Origin: Azolla caroliniana
Taxonomy: Eukaryota > Polypodiophyta
NCBI GenBank assembly: GCA_043228905.1
Contig: JBHGNT010000003.1
Coordinates: forward strand, 12,152,001 to 12,216,000
Direction: 5' to 3'
Length of the DNA: 64,000 bases
The notes beneath the pieces were generated by a model that saw only the letters and a list, made by a program, of their open reading frames with translations, was not told where the DNA came from and did no database searches. A program made the position numbers and the translations under genes. Each line of letters begins with the position of its first letter. The first letter of the stretch is position 1. Of the stretch, positions 61,940 through 64,000 are shown piece by piece.

Positions 61940-64000
61940 GCTCTTTTTTTTTCTTCTTTTTTTTCCAAAAAAAACTCCTTCCATTAGTTATAAATTTTTT
62001 ACAAATGAGGCGATTATGTACAAATCCCTAAAGGGACGCAATAGTTCCATCTAATGTGGAAGCCCATTGACTCAAGAAAGGGAGAGGACGACCATTGTTG
62101 GATGAAGGCTATGCGTTGTCTTTCAACTCCCTCGGAGCCACCTTTAAGGCCATATATTGGCTCTTCAGAGTGGCTACAATTTCACTCCATATCTCTTGCA
62201 ATAACCTTGTTGGATGGGTGGTTTGGTTGGAGAAGACTCGCCTACATCGTTGTTTCCATAGAATCCAAAGGGTTATTGGGCTGACCAATTCCAACACCTC
62301 TTGAGATTTGTCATTAAGAGGAAAATAGTGGACATTGTCACTGGAGGAGAAAAGAACCTCTTGTGCTTTTATCACCAAAGTCATCCCCTCCTCCTGATGC
62401 TCGTATCGGCCAATTGCAGCTTGCCATGATAGCCAACATATATTTCCCCACTTGATTGAACCTTGCACCTGGCATAATTGCAACAAGCGGCCAACCCCCC
62501 CCAATTTCTATGGGACGTTGGGCAGTCCCACAGAGCGTGTCATATGGATTCTACTGCATGTGGGCACTCTACACAATTAGGAGAGTTAAGGTTCCCACGT
62601 TGCCATGCTCCCACCGGTAGGGACTTATGTATTAACAACCATTGGAAAGTGGTAATTCGCCTCGCGTGTTGTTGCTTCCAGATTATCTGCCAAAACTTGG
62701 TAATTATTGCGGAGGGAACTTGAAATGTGTGCCAGACCTTCGCAGCAGCCGATTCTCGGGCGGCTTGAGCAGCTAGAATGTGGCGACCCAATCTAGTTGT
62801 GAATTGGAAGAAAGGGATGGGTTTGCTTCCTTGCCCCGCGTAGGGATCACGCCATGTCCATTGCAAAGGGTCCCAATTGACCTTACGCAGCCATGTGTTT
62901 TCATGAGTACATATATGCCAATCAGGTTGTACTTTGATCGGATCAGGATCTACAATCCATTTATGACCAGTGTACGCGAGTACTCGAATGGCGTTATTCT
63001 GTGTGGGTGTCGCAATGTCTCTAACTTCATGGCCTTCAAGCATGTCTGGTGATCCTCTACCTCTTGGGATCAGAGAGCCCTCCTCCTCGTGGCCTATCCA
63101 TTTCTCCATTGTCGTCCTTTGAATAGCAGAGTCCCTAATCAGTAATGCGTTAATGATTTCTGATCTCATAGTCCATCCACCCCTGATTCCATGTAGTATG
63201 TTCGCTTGATCTTGTAGTGGCATTGACATAAACCGTCGCCAACATTCAATACTTTTGCCTGGACCTTCTGCAATGTATCCCCATGAAAACCCCTTACGTG
63301 ATCCCAGTAGTTGATTAGATTCATCCTTGACACATGGGTTCCATAGGATACGTTGACTGAGCCAGGCAGGTTCGGATCTCGGTTGATCACACTGGAGCCC
63401 CCGACGAATGTCACACCATGCCTTCCACATGGATGTACTGAATCTGTCCTCCAAATGGCGGGAGAAACTAGGTTTGAGATCCATGTTTAGAATCCATCCC
63501 GTTTGGGGGGCCCAATTAACCCCTTTCTGTGGCTTAAAGTAAGCGAAACGTAATCTCAGTAGCATTTTCCAACAATCATTTCCTGGTTGGAGTCCTCGCA
63601 CCACAAATTTGGCAAGTAAGGCTTTCGATTGTGAAAGGGGATCAATAAGACCCAATCCCCCTCTCGACTTAGGCGTTGTGAGTATAGGCCACGCCACCTT
63701 GGCGCGAGCTACATGGTCTTCCTTACCAGACCAAATGTAGTTGCGGACCAGTCGTTGAATCTGATGTATACTTTCCTTGGAGATTGTCCAGCATGATAGA
63801 CTGTACCATGTTGTTACGAGGAGTACCTGATTTGCCACTATGATGCGACCTGCTAGCGACAATTTTTTAGAGCTCCAATGTATCAACTTTTGTCGAATGG
63901 AGAGGATAGCAGGTGCAATCATAGTCTCCGGCGGTATGTTGAAGCCAATTTGGAAGCCCAAATATATGGTGCTCACACCTTGATTGATCCACTTGAAAGC
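61940..64000 (-). mobile_element. LINE-2, non-LTR retrotransposon, 3' part
   Basis: A minus-strand LINE that continues beyond the right edge. Its 3' end is marked by an A-rich tail on the minus strand (T-rich at 61940-61965). The 3' UTR shares TTTATAACTAATGG with LINE-1. Endonuclease and the RT palm would lie right of 64000. Confidence 0.85.
62109..63976 (-). pseudogene. LINE-2 ORF2 C-terminal part: RT thumb and zf-RVT domain
   Basis: A 478-codon frame (62540-63976) open to the right edge. The N-terminal part is the region after the RT palm (YLGFQIGFNIPP, KLIHWSSKKLSLAGRIIVANQVL, RNYIWSG, PKSRGGLGLIDP). The C-terminal part is a zf-RVT-like domain (WQIIWKQQHARRITTFQWLL, NCVECPHAVESI). A TGA at 62540 and a frameshift at an eight-base homopolymer (62495-62502) separate it from the last ~130 codons (62109-62504: ILWKQRCRRVFSNQTTHP). 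This protein would copy the element at nicked DNA in the nucleus. Confidence 0.87.

Overview
The window is a dense retrotransposon graveyard, and I found no host gene that I can defend. The organism is most likely a land plant with a large, repeat-rich genome. The evidence is Ty1/copia elements primed by initiator tRNA-Met (TGGTATCAGAGC), a Ty3/gypsy chromovirus with a chromodomain, a Tat-like gypsy pol, and poly-A LINEs with a zf-RVT tail. I lean to a seed-free plant (fern, lycophyte or bryophyte), but only as an inference from the style of the pol sequences.

Layout. 1-13.4 kb is a four-level nest. Copia-4 (+) hosts Copia-1 (-). Copia-1 is split in its gag by Copia-2 (+, 1888-10038, target duplication GATAC). 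Copia-2 is split in its integrase by Copia-3 (+, 4186-7281, duplication AATTC). A solo LTR with a heat-shock-element array sits in Copia-4 (12009-12414). From 13.4 kb come a truncated Copia-5 and then Gypsy-1 (+, 14.7-31.7 kb). Gypsy-1 carries a roughly 810-codon accessory reading frame after integrase, split by two younger insertions: the gag-only element TRG-1 (18264-21655, duplication CATTC) and the nearly complete Gypsy-2 (22214-29292, duplication ACGG).

From 31.7 to 38 kb lie a copia fragment (Copia-6), Copia-7 with an in-frame loss of most of the integrase, and the tail of Copia-8. From 38 to 42.7 kb is non-LTR repeat territory: a ~110-bp minisatellite, then a 2-kb array of long palindromes between 30-bp inverted repeats.

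From 42.7 to 54.4 kb is another nest. Gypsy-3 (-) is split by the chromovirus Gypsy-4 (44874-54069, duplication GATAT), which is split by TRG-2 (46830-50348, duplication ACGT). TRG-2 has two 729-bp LTRs that look identical and one uninterrupted 676-codon ORF: a Gypsy-2-type gag fused to an acidic/basic domain of unknown function. From 54.4 to 60.6 kb are remnants of Copia-9, Copia-10 and Gypsy-5. The right end holds two LINE fragments facing each other.

How the parts may work together. TRG-2 shares gag, PBS, PPT and LTR hairpins with Gypsy-2 and so probably depends on that family in trans. LTRs of several gypsy families carry an antisense tRNA-like block with a B box at the U3 end, and two unrelated LTR families carry heat-shock elements upstream of a TATA box. 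These suggest convergent regulatory capture. Coordinates of LTR ends with target duplications are firm; those of truncated elements are approximate.
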